DNA from: Bacillota bacterium
Lineage (GTDB): Bacteria > Bacillota > Clostridia > Peptostreptococcales > Anaerovoracaceae
Direction: 5' to 3'
Assembly (NCBI GenBank): GCA_023415235.1
Contig: JAEZLP010000033.1
Span: 1-39,727, forward strand
Length of the DNA stretch: 39,727 nucleotides
In this document: in pieces, positions 8,137 to 15,363 of the stretch
Numbering within the stretch: the first letter of the stretch is position 1
Layout of the letters: each line of letters begins with the position of its first letter
Notes under the pieces: generated by a model
The model's database searches: none
Told to the model about the DNA's origin: nothing
What the model saw: the letters and a program-made list of their open reading frames with translations, nothing else
Made by a program: the position numbers and the translations under genes

Positions 8137-9615
8137 TTGGAAAACCTAAATATATATGAAAGCATAGCTGAGAGAACTCAGGGTGACATTTATGTAGGGG
8201 TCGTAGGACCGGTAAGGACGGGAAAATCTACCTTCATTAAACGGTTTATGGATCTGCTGGTCATTCCAAATGTCACAAATACATATGTCAAGGAACGTGT
8301 CATCGATGAACTTCCGCAAAGCGGAGCCGGTAGAACGATAACAACCACCGAGCCGAAATTTGTACCTGCGGAAGCAGTATCTCTGGAGCTTCCGGGAAAC
8401 ATCAATTTTAAAGTACGCATGGTTGATTGTGTTGGATATATGGTAAAAAACGCTCTTGGTCACCAGGAAAACGGCAAAGCCAGAATGGTCAATACCCCAT
8501 GGCAGGAGCAAAGGATACCATTTGAAGAGGCCGCTGAAATCGGAACCAGAAAGGTGATTGCGGACCACTCCACAATAGGGATCGTTGTTACTACGGATGG
8601 GTCCATCGGAGAAATAGACCGGGAAAACTATCTTCCGGCGGAGGAAAGAGTCGTCAGGGAATTGAAGGAGCTTTCCAAACCATTTGTTGTGGTTCTGAAC
8701 TCCACAGCCCCCGAAGGGGAAGTCGCCCAGGAAACCAGAAGCCTCCTTGCAGAAAAATACGGAGTCCCCGTAATCGCCGCCAATTGCGCAAGAATGAATT
8801 ACAAGGTTCTTACAGAGATCTTAAGCGAGACACTCTATGAATTCCCAGCTGCGCAGATCAAGTTCAAGATTCCGGGATTTATCGAAGGCCTGCCCAACGA
8901 TCACTGGATCAAAGCCACCATTATCAATAATATCAAGGAATGGAGCAATACTTTCAATAACGTCAGAGATATCAAGAACAGCATCAATTCACTGGAGGAC
9001 GGAACCGTTGTTCAAGCCATCGAGGTCAGCAACATGGATTTGGGAACCGGGGATATCGAGGTTGTGGTAACACCGGTGGCGGGCTTGTTCTATAAGGTGA
9101 TTGAAGAAATTATGGGTCATGAGGTCAATAATGATTATCAGTTCTTCAATCTCATTAAGGAATATTCCCAGGCCAAGAGATCCTACGACAAGATCAAAGA
9201 CGCCATGGCCCAGGTTGATGAGACTGGATATGGAATTGTTCAGCCGAAGCTTTCGGAAATGGTGCTGGAAGAACCGGAAATCTTCAAACAGGGAAACAAA
9301 TTCGGGGTAAGACTGAAAGCAAAGGCGCCTTCCCTGCATCTGATCAAAACCGATATTACGACAGAAGTTTCTCCGGTTGTAGGCAGTGAGAGACAAAGCG
9401 AGGATCTGATCCGCTATCTCCTGACCGAATTCGAAAACAATCCAGCGAAAATTTGGGAAACAAATCTCTTCGGGAAATCTCTCTATGAGATGGTGACAGA
9501 ACAGATGGAGAACAAGCTGACGAATGTACCTGAAAACGCACGGCTGAAAATCCAGCATGCGCTGCAGAAGATATCAGACGAAGGCAGGGAATATCTCATC
9601 TGTCTTGTCTTCTAA
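8137..9615 (+). CDS. spoIVA: stage IV sporulation protein A, spore coat morphogenetic ATPase
   Basis: SpoIVA hydrolyses ATP and polymerises on the outer forespore membrane to form the base on which the spore coat assembles; it also supports cortex formation. The N-terminus (NIYESIAERTQGDIYVG) and the P-loop GPVRTGKS at residues 24-31 are characteristic. A TRAFAC-type GTPase-like fold follows (DCVGYMVKN as the switch/Walker B region), then the long middle and C-terminal domains ending in a hydrophobic tail (REYLICLVF). TTG 8137 was chosen because GGAGGAGG at 8121-8128 is correctly spaced before it. A TTG at 8119 overlaps the ribosome binding site. The resulting 492 residues equal the usual family length. 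It is transcribed alone and ends at a strong terminator. Its presence is good evidence that the organism forms endospores. Confidence 0.97.
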   Translation: MENLNIYESIAERTQGDIYVGVVGPVRTGKSTFIKRFMDLLVIPNVTNTYVKERVIDELPQSGAGRTITTTEPKFVPAEAVSLELPGNINFKVRMVDCVGYMVKNALGHQENGKARMVNTPWQEQRIPFEEAAEIGTRKVIADHSTIGIVVTTDGSIGEIDRENYLPAEERVVRELKELSKPFVVVLNSTAPEGEVAQETRSLLAEKYGVPVIAANCARMNYKVLTEILSETLYEFPAAQIKFKIPGFIEGLPNDHWIKATIINNIKEWSNTFNNVRDIKNSINSLEDGTVVQAIEVSNMDLGTGDIEVVVTPVAGLFYKVIEEIMGHEVNNDYQFFNLIKEYSQAKRSYDKIKDAMAQVDETGYGIVQPKLSEMVLEEPEIFKQGNKFGVRLKAKAPSLHLIKTDITTEVSPVVGSERQSEDLIRYLLTEFENNPAKIWETNLFGKSLYEMVTEQMENKLTNVPENARLKIQHALQKISDEGREYLICLVF

Positions 9616-9659
9616 AAATTGTTTTCAGGGATTTAAATTTGGGCCAAATTGAATAGGTC

Positions 9660-9720
9660 TTCCTAGTTAAATAAGCTAGGAAACAAATATAGAAAAAAAG
9701 GAACCTGCGGGTTCCTTTTT
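9660..9720 (+). terminator. rho-independent terminator after spoIVA
   Basis: AAGGAACC at 9698-9705 pairs with GGTTCCTT at 9710-9717 and runs into a T-tract. A smaller hairpin, TTCCTAG with CTAGGAA (9660-9682), lies just ahead. Confidence 0.85.
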
Positions 9721-9870
9721 CAATTTATATCAGCACTGACTATTAATGTTGAAAAGTCGTGTCGGGGTGCAATAGAGTTGACTTGTAATTGAAATTAGAC
9801 GAAAAATATAATAATATTGCAAAATTGAGTTTTTTATTTACTATAAATACATTTTTCGACAAATTACACC

Positions 9871-9899
9871 TTGTAGTCTTTTTAATAACAGTGTATATT
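9871..9899 (+). promoter_or_regulatory. predicted promoter of the agr-like regulator/kinase genes
   Basis: TTGTAG at 9871-9876, a 17-bp spacer and TATATT at 9894-9899. Use of this promoter would give a 5' leader of about 170 nt containing all five GAATGG repeats. Confidence 0.4.
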
Positions 9900-9977
9900 C
9901 GAGTTGAGTGTTAAAATAACGTTTTCGTTAAAAAGCTATCGAAAATAGCCGAATAGGTATTAATGAGGGCCAGCGTT

Positions 9978-10048
9978 GAATGGCGGGATAGGTATGAATG
10001 GACGAACATGAATGGACTAGCATGAATGGGCCGGATAGGTTAGAATGG
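9978..10048 (+). repeat. five GAATGG motifs at 14-19-bp spacing in the leader of the response regulator
   Basis: GAATGG occurs at 9978, 9996, 10010, 10024 and 10043. Two copies are preceded by GGATAGGT(T)A, and further GATAGGT/AATAGGT words flank the array at about 9952 and 10049. Spacings of 18, 14, 14 and 19 bp suggest a decayed tandem repeat or a set of factor sites. It is directly upstream of the GTG start at 10074. Confidence 0.7.
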
Positions 10049-10073
10049 TGATAGGTTTGAGAGGAGTGATTGC

Positions 10074-10796
10074 GTGTTTAGAGTTGCGATATGTGATGAC
10101 GAACAAGTGATCTGTTCACAGATTGAGAACACAATTTTGAATTTTGCTGAGGAGAATAACGAAAAAATCGATACCCAGGTTTTTTACTCGGGTGAGGAAC
10201 TCATCAAATTTCTTGAAGTGGGGCAAAGCTTTGATCTGATTTTTCTTGATATTGAGCTGAAGATGATTAATGGGATTGAAGTTGGCAGAAAAATCAGAGA
10301 AGAAATGGACAATCAAATCCTTCAGATTGTCTATATTTCCGGCAAGGACTCTTATTACAGAGCGTTATTCGACGTGAGGCCAATGCATTTTCTGCAGAAG
10401 CCTTTTGGGGAGCAAGAAATCATCAAGGATATCAGGCTTGCCATGAAGCTGTCGGATCGATTAGGCGGAGTTTTCGTCTACAAAAAAGGGCATGAGATAC
10501 ATAGGAAACCGGTGAAAGACATTCTATATTTTGAAAGCAACAACAGAGAAGTTAAAATGGTGACCAACAGTGGAGAAGAGGTATTCTACGGAAAACTGGA
10601 CGATGTGTTCGCCAATGTCTCAAAGTATCATTTCATGTACATACATAAGTCTTACATCGTAAATTATTTCTACGTGATAAAATTTCGGTATGAAGAGGTT
10701 ACTATGTCAAATCAGGAGGTTCTGCCGATCAGTCAGGCCCGGAGGAAAGCAACCAGGGAATTGCAGGTGAAGTTCGAGAAGGAAGGGTTTAAATGA
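10074..10796 (+). CDS. LytTR-family response regulator, AgrA-like
   Basis: The 240-residue protein has an N-terminal receiver domain with acidic pocket Asp8-Asp9 (ICDDEQ), phospho-acceptor Asp59 (LIFLDIEL) and the conserved Lys109 (FLQKPF). A C-terminal LytTR DNA-binding domain (about 130-240) contains YFESNNREVKMV and HKSYIVNYFYV. Such regulators bind paired short direct repeats near promoters and are the AgrA class of peptide quorum-sensing outputs. GTG 10074 is preceded by GAGAGGAG. The stop overlaps the kinase ATG in an ATGA junction, so regulator and kinase are co-translated. The regulator-first order differs from the staphylococcal order agrB-agrD-agrC-agrA. Confidence 0.92.
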   Translation: MFRVAICDDEQVICSQIENTILNFAEENNEKIDTQVFYSGEELIKFLEVGQSFDLIFLDIELKMINGIEVGRKIREEMDNQILQIVYISGKDSYYRALFDVRPMHFLQKPFGEQEIIKDIRLAMKLSDRLGGVFVYKKGHEIHRKPVKDILYFESNNREVKMVTNSGEEVFYGKLDDVFANVSKYHFMYIHKSYIVNYFYVIKFRYEEVTMSNQEVLPISQARRKATRELQVKFEKEGFK

Positions 10797-12076
10797 TGCA
10801 GTTAGGTTTATATGAATGGGTTTACTTAATCACAAACATCTTCTGGACCTATACAATATTTAAGTTCATGAAGGTTTTCTTTGATACGAAGAAAACTTCT
10901 CGAAGCATTGAAATTATATCATACATAGGGTACTTTATCGTCATTTCAACAGTTTACTTATGGATCAACATACCCATCGTTCTTATGGTGAGTAATTTGA
11001 TCGCACTGATATGTCTGACCTATAATTACGATTCAACAATAAAAAATAGGATAGCTTCCGCTATGTTTATCTATTTGGTATTGATGTGCGTTGAAATTGT
11101 TGTGGGTTTAATTTCTGGATACTTTAATTTCCCGATTTTTGCAACCAACAATTATTCCTCCAGCTTCGGCCTGATTATTTGCAGAGTGTTGACATTTGTG
11201 GTGGTTCTGATTCTAAACAACTTTAAAAATATAAAAAAAGGAGAGTCGGTACCGAGCACAAGTTGGATTTGCATTGTATTAATCCCAGCTTCATCATTAT
11301 ATTTAATTCTAATCCTATTTCAGGCCAAAGGGCTTTCTGTCGCGCAGGTATTGACTGGAATTGTACTGTTGTTTCTAATTAACTTCGTTACATTCTATTT
11401 ATACGATGTCATTACCGCAGCTTTGTCGGAGAAAATGCAAAGCCTCTTAACTATGGAGCAGAATAAATACTATGATAAACAGCTGGAGACGATCAAAACA
11501 TCACTGCAAACAACAAATGCAATCAAGCATGATCTAAAAAACCATATGCTGTCGATAAAATCCCTGATAGAAAGCGGTGACAGCCTGGAGTCGTTAAATT
11601 ACGTTTCCAAAATCATAAACGATACTGGGGCGAAACACAATTATTCTTCAACGGGAAATACTGTAATTGATAGTATTATTAATTTTAAACTTCAGGAATC
11701 TGAACAAAAATTCATAAAGGCTGACCTGGATTTAAAAATCCCTGAAAAATTGGATATTCCCTCATTTGATATGACGATTATCCTTGGAAATTTGATTGAT
11801 AATGCAATAAAAGCAGCATCCGATGTCGTCGGTGAACGATATATTAAGCTGATGATGAAGTATGATAAAGGTAGGCTGATAATCCAAACAGAGAATCCAT
11901 ATGTAGGAGAAATCTTAGAGGATAACGGAGTTCTGCTTACTACAAAAGTGGAAAAGCAGAATCATGGAATCGGCCTACAGAATATCAAAAAAGTAATTCA
12001 AAAGTATGATGGAATATTAAATATTGACTATACCGGCAATATTTTTACGGTATCTCTTATGATGTATGTTGATTAA
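10793..12076 (+). CDS. GHKL sensor histidine kinase, AgrC-like
   Basis: The 427-residue kinase has six or seven membrane helices in the first 205 residues (for example 8-30, 43-62, 64-78, 88-112, 124-142, 158-178 and 184-208). A dimerisation segment carries the phospho-acceptor His246 in AIKHDLKNHMLSIK. The GHKL ATPase domain has the N box GNLIDNAIKA (332-341) and the glycine box NHGIGLQNIKKVI (390-402). This is the AgrC arrangement, a polytopic peptide receptor fused to an HPK10-type kinase core, and it presumably phosphorylates the adjoining LytTR regulator. It begins with ATG 10793 in the ATGA overlap (an ATG at 10796 is an alternative). It is followed by a strong terminator, which separates it from the peptide gene. 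Confidence 0.9.
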   Translation: MMQLGLYEWVYLITNIFWTYTIFKFMKVFFDTKKTSRSIEIISYIGYFIVISTVYLWINIPIVLMVSNLIALICLTYNYDSTIKNRIASAMFIYLVLMCVEIVVGLISGYFNFPIFATNNYSSSFGLIICRVLTFVVVLILNNFKNIKKGESVPSTSWICIVLIPASSLYLILILFQAKGLSVAQVLTGIVLLFLINFVTFYLYDVITAALSEKMQSLLTMEQNKYYDKQLETIKTSLQTTNAIKHDLKNHMLSIKSLIESGDSLESLNYVSKIINDTGAKHNYSSTGNTVIDSIINFKLQESEQKFIKADLDLKIPEKLDIPSFDMTIILGNLIDNAIKAASDVVGERYIKLMMKYDKGRLIIQTENPYVGEILEDNGVLLTTKVEKQNHGIGLQNIKKVIQKYDGILNIDYTGNIFTVSLMMYVD

Positions 12077-12092
12077 AAGGTCATGGTTCAGC

Positions 12093-12120
12093 AAACAGGC
12101 GTTTCCGCCTGTTTTTTTTT
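12093..12120 (+). terminator. rho-independent terminator between kinase and peptide gene
   Basis: AAACAGGCG and CGCCTGTTT flank the loop TTTC, followed by nine or more Ts. It divides the locus into a sensing unit (regulator, kinase) and a signal unit (peptide, AgrB, HD-GYP). Confidence 0.9.
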
Positions 12121-12156
12121 ATTTTAAACATTAGTTTTTTACACTACTCTATATTA

Positions 12157-12193
12157 ATTTCGACATTTTCCGGCACTACATAATTTTTATGAT
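12157..12193 (+). promoter_or_regulatory. promoter/operator region of the peptide-AgrB-HD-GYP unit
   Basis: The 115 bp between the kinase terminator and the peptide gene must hold its promoter. TATGAT at 12188-12193 is the best -10, but no -35 is well spaced from it, as expected for an activator-dependent promoter. TTTCGACA at 12158-12165 repeats an octamer found ahead of the response-regulator promoter (9854-9861). Confidence 0.35.
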
Positions 12194-12236
12194 ACACTAA
12201 TTTCAAATATTTTCTATTTATGAAAGGAGAACAATT

Positions 12237-12380
12237 ATGAGAAATTTTATTGCGAAGTATAGTGGATTGATCGCTGCTCTTGGTCTTGCGATCACAGCAG
12301 CAAACGTAAGTGCAAGGTGTGCATTTATCATGCATCAACCAAAACTGCCTGAAGGAGCAGAAAAACTAAGAAGACTGTAA
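12237..12380 (+). CDS. agrD: AgrD-like cyclic (thio)lactone autoinducer propeptide
   Basis: A 47-codon gene, ATG 12237 to TAA 12380, with AAAGGAG well spaced before it. The N-terminal part (MRNFIAKYSGLIAALGLAI) is an amphipathic/hydrophobic leader as in AgrD. The core is SARCAFIM (residues 25-32) and the tail is HQPKLPEGAEKLRRL, with the conserved P-x-x-P-E pattern and charged end needed for AgrB recognition. By family precedent, AgrB cuts after the ring's last residue and forms a five-membered thiolactone from Cys28 to Met32, that is Cys-Ala-Phe-Ile-Met with an N-terminal tail of unknown length. The TAATG stop/start overlap with agrB supports the call strongly. Because it is so short, it is easily missed. 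Confidence 0.92.
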   Translation: MRNFIAKYSGLIAALGLAITAANVSARCAFIMHQPKLPEGAEKLRRL

Positions 12381-12967
12381 TGCGATATCATGTTTCAGAA
12401 AGAATTACAGATTCACTGGTTGAAGCGGGTGCTGTAGCAACAGATGATAGGGCCCTATATGAGTATGGGATTAGACTGGGGATATTGATGGTTATAAACA
12501 TTGCGACAGGCTTGGTGATCGGACTATTGTTGGGAATGTTTTTGCAGAGCATGATATTTCTAATCGTCTACAAATATGTCAGATCATATGCAGGGGGATA
12601 CCACGCCAATAATCAGTTGACCTGCTATCTGCTGTCAATCCCTGTGATGTTTGCGGTATTGTATGGCATTCGATACATACCTTGGAACGATAATGTACTT
12701 TTTATCGTTTTAATTACCGCTGCGATGGTGCTCTTTTTTATCGATGCTGGGGAAGATAAGAATAAGCCTTTAGACGATCTGGAAAAAGTGGTCTATAAAA
12801 AACGGGCCCGTGTTTATACCGCTACTTTCTCTGGTATAGCTGTTATGCTATGGTTCGCCGGGATGCAGCAAAGCGCGCTTAGCGTAGCGATGGCCCTTGG
12901 AGTCTCTGCAATTATGCTTGTACTGGGAGCTTTAAAGAATCGAAGATTAAATGTGGAAAAGGCGTAA
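12380..12967 (+). CDS. agrB: AgrB-like accessory gene regulator, membrane peptidase/cyclase
   Basis: AgrB is a membrane cysteine protease that removes the AgrD tail and closes the thiolactone. The 195-residue protein has the family signature RSYAGGYHANNQLTC with catalytic His75 and Cys82, and four or five membrane helices after it (about 84-100, 105-124, 146-162, 165-185). An amphipathic N-terminal segment and one helix pair (30-66) precede the site. The start overlaps the peptide stop by one base (TAATG) and the HD-GYP gene follows after 2 bp, so all three are likely one transcript. Length and residues are normal for the family, so it should be active. Confidence 0.95.
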   Translation: MRYHVSERITDSLVEAGAVATDDRALYEYGIRLGILMVINIATGLVIGLLLGMFLQSMIFLIVYKYVRSYAGGYHANNQLTCYLLSIPVMFAVLYGIRYIPWNDNVLFIVLITAAMVLFFIDAGEDKNKPLDDLEKVVYKKRARVYTATFSGIAVMLWFAGMQQSALSVAMALGVSAIMLVLGALKNRRLNVEKA

Positions 12968-12969
12968 TT

Positions 12970-13563
12970 ATGCATGAGAATAAAGTGGTTGAAAGACATA
13001 GTATGTTGGCTGGTATTATTGATACAACTTTATACAAGCATGCTGAAAAGAATGCAGATACAGAAACCCACTCCAATAGGGTCAGCAAGCTGTGCAACCT
13101 TTTAGGTACAGCATTGGGCTTGCCGGATGTTGATATTTACAAGCTTGAAATTAGCGGTTTATTTCATGATATCGGCAAAATTGCAATTCAGGATTATATT
13201 CTGAATAAAGCAGGACCATTAACGGCTCAGGAATGGGACGAGATTATGAGGCATCCGGAAATCGGGTACTGGATACTGAAAACCTCACTCGAAAGGTCTG
13301 ATATCGCCAAATATGTTTTATACCATCATGAGAGATATGACGGATCCGGCTACCCGAAGGGACTGAAGCAGGGCGAGATTCCGCTTTTATCGAGAATTAT
13401 CTCGGTTGTCGATTCTTATGACGCAATGACCAATCAAAGAACATACAAGGAGACCCTGGATCAGGATAAGGCTGTTGATGAGTTGATTATCAACAAAGGC
13501 ACACAATTTGATCCGGAAATCGTCGATATTTTTATCGAAAAGGTGCTTAATTACAAAATTTAG
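12970..13563 (+). CDS. stand-alone HD-GYP domain phosphohydrolase in the agr-like locus
   Basis: The 197-residue protein is essentially a single HD-GYP domain. It has HSNRVSKLC, GLFHDIGKIAIQDYIL (HD pair plus DIGK), the following MRHPEIG, and HHERYDGSGYPKGL, then DSYDAMTNQRTYK. These are the metal-binding and GYP residues of cyclic-di-GMP phosphodiesterases. No sensory domain, receiver or signal peptide is present, so activity is probably set by expression or by a partner protein. It starts 2 bp after agrB, with GGAAAAGG overlapping the agrB end as its ribosome binding site. This placement suggests that peptide signalling lowers cyclic-di-GMP; that link is inference. The exact dinucleotide substrate is not proven by sequence. 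Confidence 0.9.
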   Translation: MHENKVVERHSMLAGIIDTTLYKHAEKNADTETHSNRVSKLCNLLGTALGLPDVDIYKLEISGLFHDIGKIAIQDYILNKAGPLTAQEWDEIMRHPEIGYWILKTSLERSDIAKYVLYHHERYDGSGYPKGLKQGEIPLLSRIISVVDSYDAMTNQRTYKETLDQDKAVDELIINKGTQFDPEIVDIFIEKVLNYKI

Positions 13564-13576
13564 TCAGAGTTTAAAC

Positions 13577-13634
13577 GGCAATCTGCAGGTTCTGTGCCGA
13601 TCGAGCAGTATCGGATTATGGCAGATTGCCTTTC
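13577..13634 (+). terminator. two-tier hairpin ending the agrDB-HD-GYP unit
   Basis: GGCAATCTGC at 13577-13586 pairs perfectly with GCAGATTGCC at 13621-13630, and CCGAT/ATCGG pair inside the loop. TTTCTT follows. It probably terminates the unit. The large structured loop is unusual for a simple terminator. Confidence 0.6.
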
Positions 13635-13718
13635 TTGTCACCAGGGTGATACTGAATGAGGTATTGCCCGTTTTTTTTCTTTCAAAGCAGATCATATTAT
13701 TTGGAGGTCACTAAACGA

Positions 13719-15248
13719 ATGGATGGGGAGTTAACTTCGGGTCTGAATGACGGGTCGCATCTGATTACTGCAGATGGATTGGTGGAGGATGTTGGGTATT
13801 CCTTTTTATCAATGACCGGATATTCAAAATCGGATCTGCACCACAAAAGAATATCGGAGGTCATGATCCAGTTATTCGGATTTGAACTGAAAAAGGACTG
13901 CCGGAAAACATCCGCTTTTTTATTTAAAAAGTCCCGTGAAGCAATAGAAGTATACGTCACAAAATATAAAATCGGCAAGAGCAATCTTTACCTATATCTC
14001 TTTGAGCAGAAAATCAACTCCATCCTCAATTCCGAACTGTCGCTTATCAGCAGGCTGATCAAAGACAATTATGCCGGCGTCGGGCTTTACAGCTGTCCTG
14101 ACCTTCGATTACTTAAGGCAAATCGAAGATATCTGGACTATCTTCAGGATGCGTGTCTGACGGACGACAACCCCGTTGGACGCTGTCTGGACCAACTGAT
14201 CCCGGACAACATCGGAAGTGATAAAAAAGAGATATGGGAAAGAGTTTATAAAACGGGAGAGACAGTATGCCTGAAGGATCAAATTAGCGTATCGGAAAGC
14301 GGAGACTGCCGTTATTGGAATGAAACGATCACTCCGCTTACCGAGGACGGCGAGGTAAGATATATCATTACAATCATCGATGATATAACGGATTACACAC
14401 AAAGAAGCAAATATATGGAGGAGAAAAACAGAGAACTGGAACAGGCGATAAAAATGGAGGGTGAGATGCTTATGCTCATATCTCATGAACTGAAGACGCC
14501 TCTGTCAGTCATCACTTCGTCGATTCAGACCGTTGAAATGGTATGCAGCGATGAGTTGTCTGAAACCATGAAAAAGTATCTGAATAAAATCAAGCAGAAC
14601 GCTTACCGCCAGATGAAGCTTGTGAACAACATATTGGACAATACTCGTGTAAATTCAGGACTATTCAAGATCAATCCAAATTGTGTGGATATCGTGCATC
14701 TGACGGGAGCGATCATCGATTCCATCAGCGTTTTTGCGGAGAGAAAAGGAATCAGAATATGTTACAACACAGAAATTGCAAAGCATGTAATTGTTACCGA
14801 TTTAGACGTATATGAAAGGATACTGCTGAATCTATTATCCAACGCTGTAAAATTCACTCCGGAAGGAGAAACGATCGAAGTAACGGTCTCTTCGGTTTAC
14901 GGAAGGGGGAAGAAACAGGTTTGCATACAGGTGAAAGACAGTGGGATCGGCATTCCAAGCGACCAGAAAGATTTGATTTTCGAACGGTTTGGCAGAGTGA
15001 ATCGTATGACTGCAAGACATTCGGAGGGTACAGGCATCGGCTTGTATCTGGTAAAAACTCTTGTTTCTCTCCTTGACGGAGAGATTATGGTTGAAAGCAA
15101 GGAAGGCGTTGGAAGCACATTTTCTTTGCTGCTGCCTGCGGAAAATTTCGGCAAGGCAGCCGTGGAGCCTGTTAGAATTGAAAAAAACAATGACCAGCGC
15201 ATTACCTCCACGGCAATCGAATTCTCTGATATCTATTTCGGCACATGA
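13719..15248 (+). CDS. orphan PAS-domain sensor histidine kinase
   Basis: The product of 509 residues appears cytoplasmic, with no convincing membrane helix. It has two PAS-like modules (about 15-105, and 120-235 ending in DGEVRYIITIIDDITDY). A short coiled coil leads to HisKA with LISHELKTPLSVI (phospho-acceptor His). The HATPase_c domain has NLLSNAVKFTPEGE, DSGIGIPSDQKDLIFERF and EGTGIGLYLVK. This is a complete HPK1-type kinase. No response regulator is adjacent, so its partner is elsewhere. ATG 13719 is preceded by GGAGG at 13703-13707. A TTG or ATG further upstream (13656) would give an unlikely aromatic-rich extension. Its position after the quorum-sensing locus may be coincidental. Confidence 0.9.
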   Translation: MDGELTSGLNDGSHLITADGLVEDVGYSFLSMTGYSKSDLHHKRISEVMIQLFGFELKKDCRKTSAFLFKKSREAIEVYVTKYKIGKSNLYLYLFEQKINSILNSELSLISRLIKDNYAGVGLYSCPDLRLLKANRRYLDYLQDACLTDDNPVGRCLDQLIPDNIGSDKKEIWERVYKTGETVCLKDQISVSESGDCRYWNETITPLTEDGEVRYIITIIDDITDYTQRSKYMEEKNRELEQAIKMEGEMLMLISHELKTPLSVITSSIQTVEMVCSDELSETMKKYLNKIKQNAYRQMKLVNNILDNTRVNSGLFKINPNCVDIVHLTGAIIDSISVFAERKGIRICYNTEIAKHVIVTDLDVYERILLNLLSNAVKFTPEGETIEVTVSSVYGRGKKQVCIQVKDSGIGIPSDQKDLIFERFGRVNRMTARHSEGTGIGLYLVKTLVSLLDGEIMVESKEGVGSTFSLLLPAENFGKAAVEPVRIEKNNDQRITSTAIEFSDIYFGT

Positions 15249-15286
15249 CCAAAGGAACTGAAACCTGAATTATTCCAACTATTTTT

Positions 15287-15348
15287 GCTGAAAAATCACA
15301 AACTGCCCGAGAGATTCATATTTTATAGTTGATAGATTTTCAGCAATC
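15287..15348. repeat. long imperfect inverted repeat related to the intergenic hairpin family
   Basis: TTGCTGAAAAATCACAAACT at the left end pairs with AGTTGATAGATTTTCAGCAA at the right end across about 22 bases. The left arm shares the 13-mer GCTGAAAAATCAC with 18697-18709. It lies in the gap before the acidic protein and could act as a terminator for the kinase. Confidence 0.6.
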
Positions 15349-15363
15349 GAAAGGAGGAATATA

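Larger units (their letters stand above)
9723..10073. other. 350-bp regulatory region ahead of the agr-like locus
   Basis: No gene is visible here. The left part is A/T-rich and holds a promoter candidate (9871-9899) and TTTCGACA (9854-9861), an octamer found again ahead of the peptide gene. The right part (9950-10060) becomes G-rich and carries degenerate repeats of GAATGG and GGATAGGT. It ends with GAGAGGAG, the ribosome binding site of the response regulator. Confidence 0.6.

Noticed and set aside
12144..12338. Cys-rich minus-strand open frame over the AgrD gene
   Set aside because: It overlaps both the AgrD gene and its promoter, has no ribosome binding site, and the plus-strand peptide with AgrB context is far better supported.
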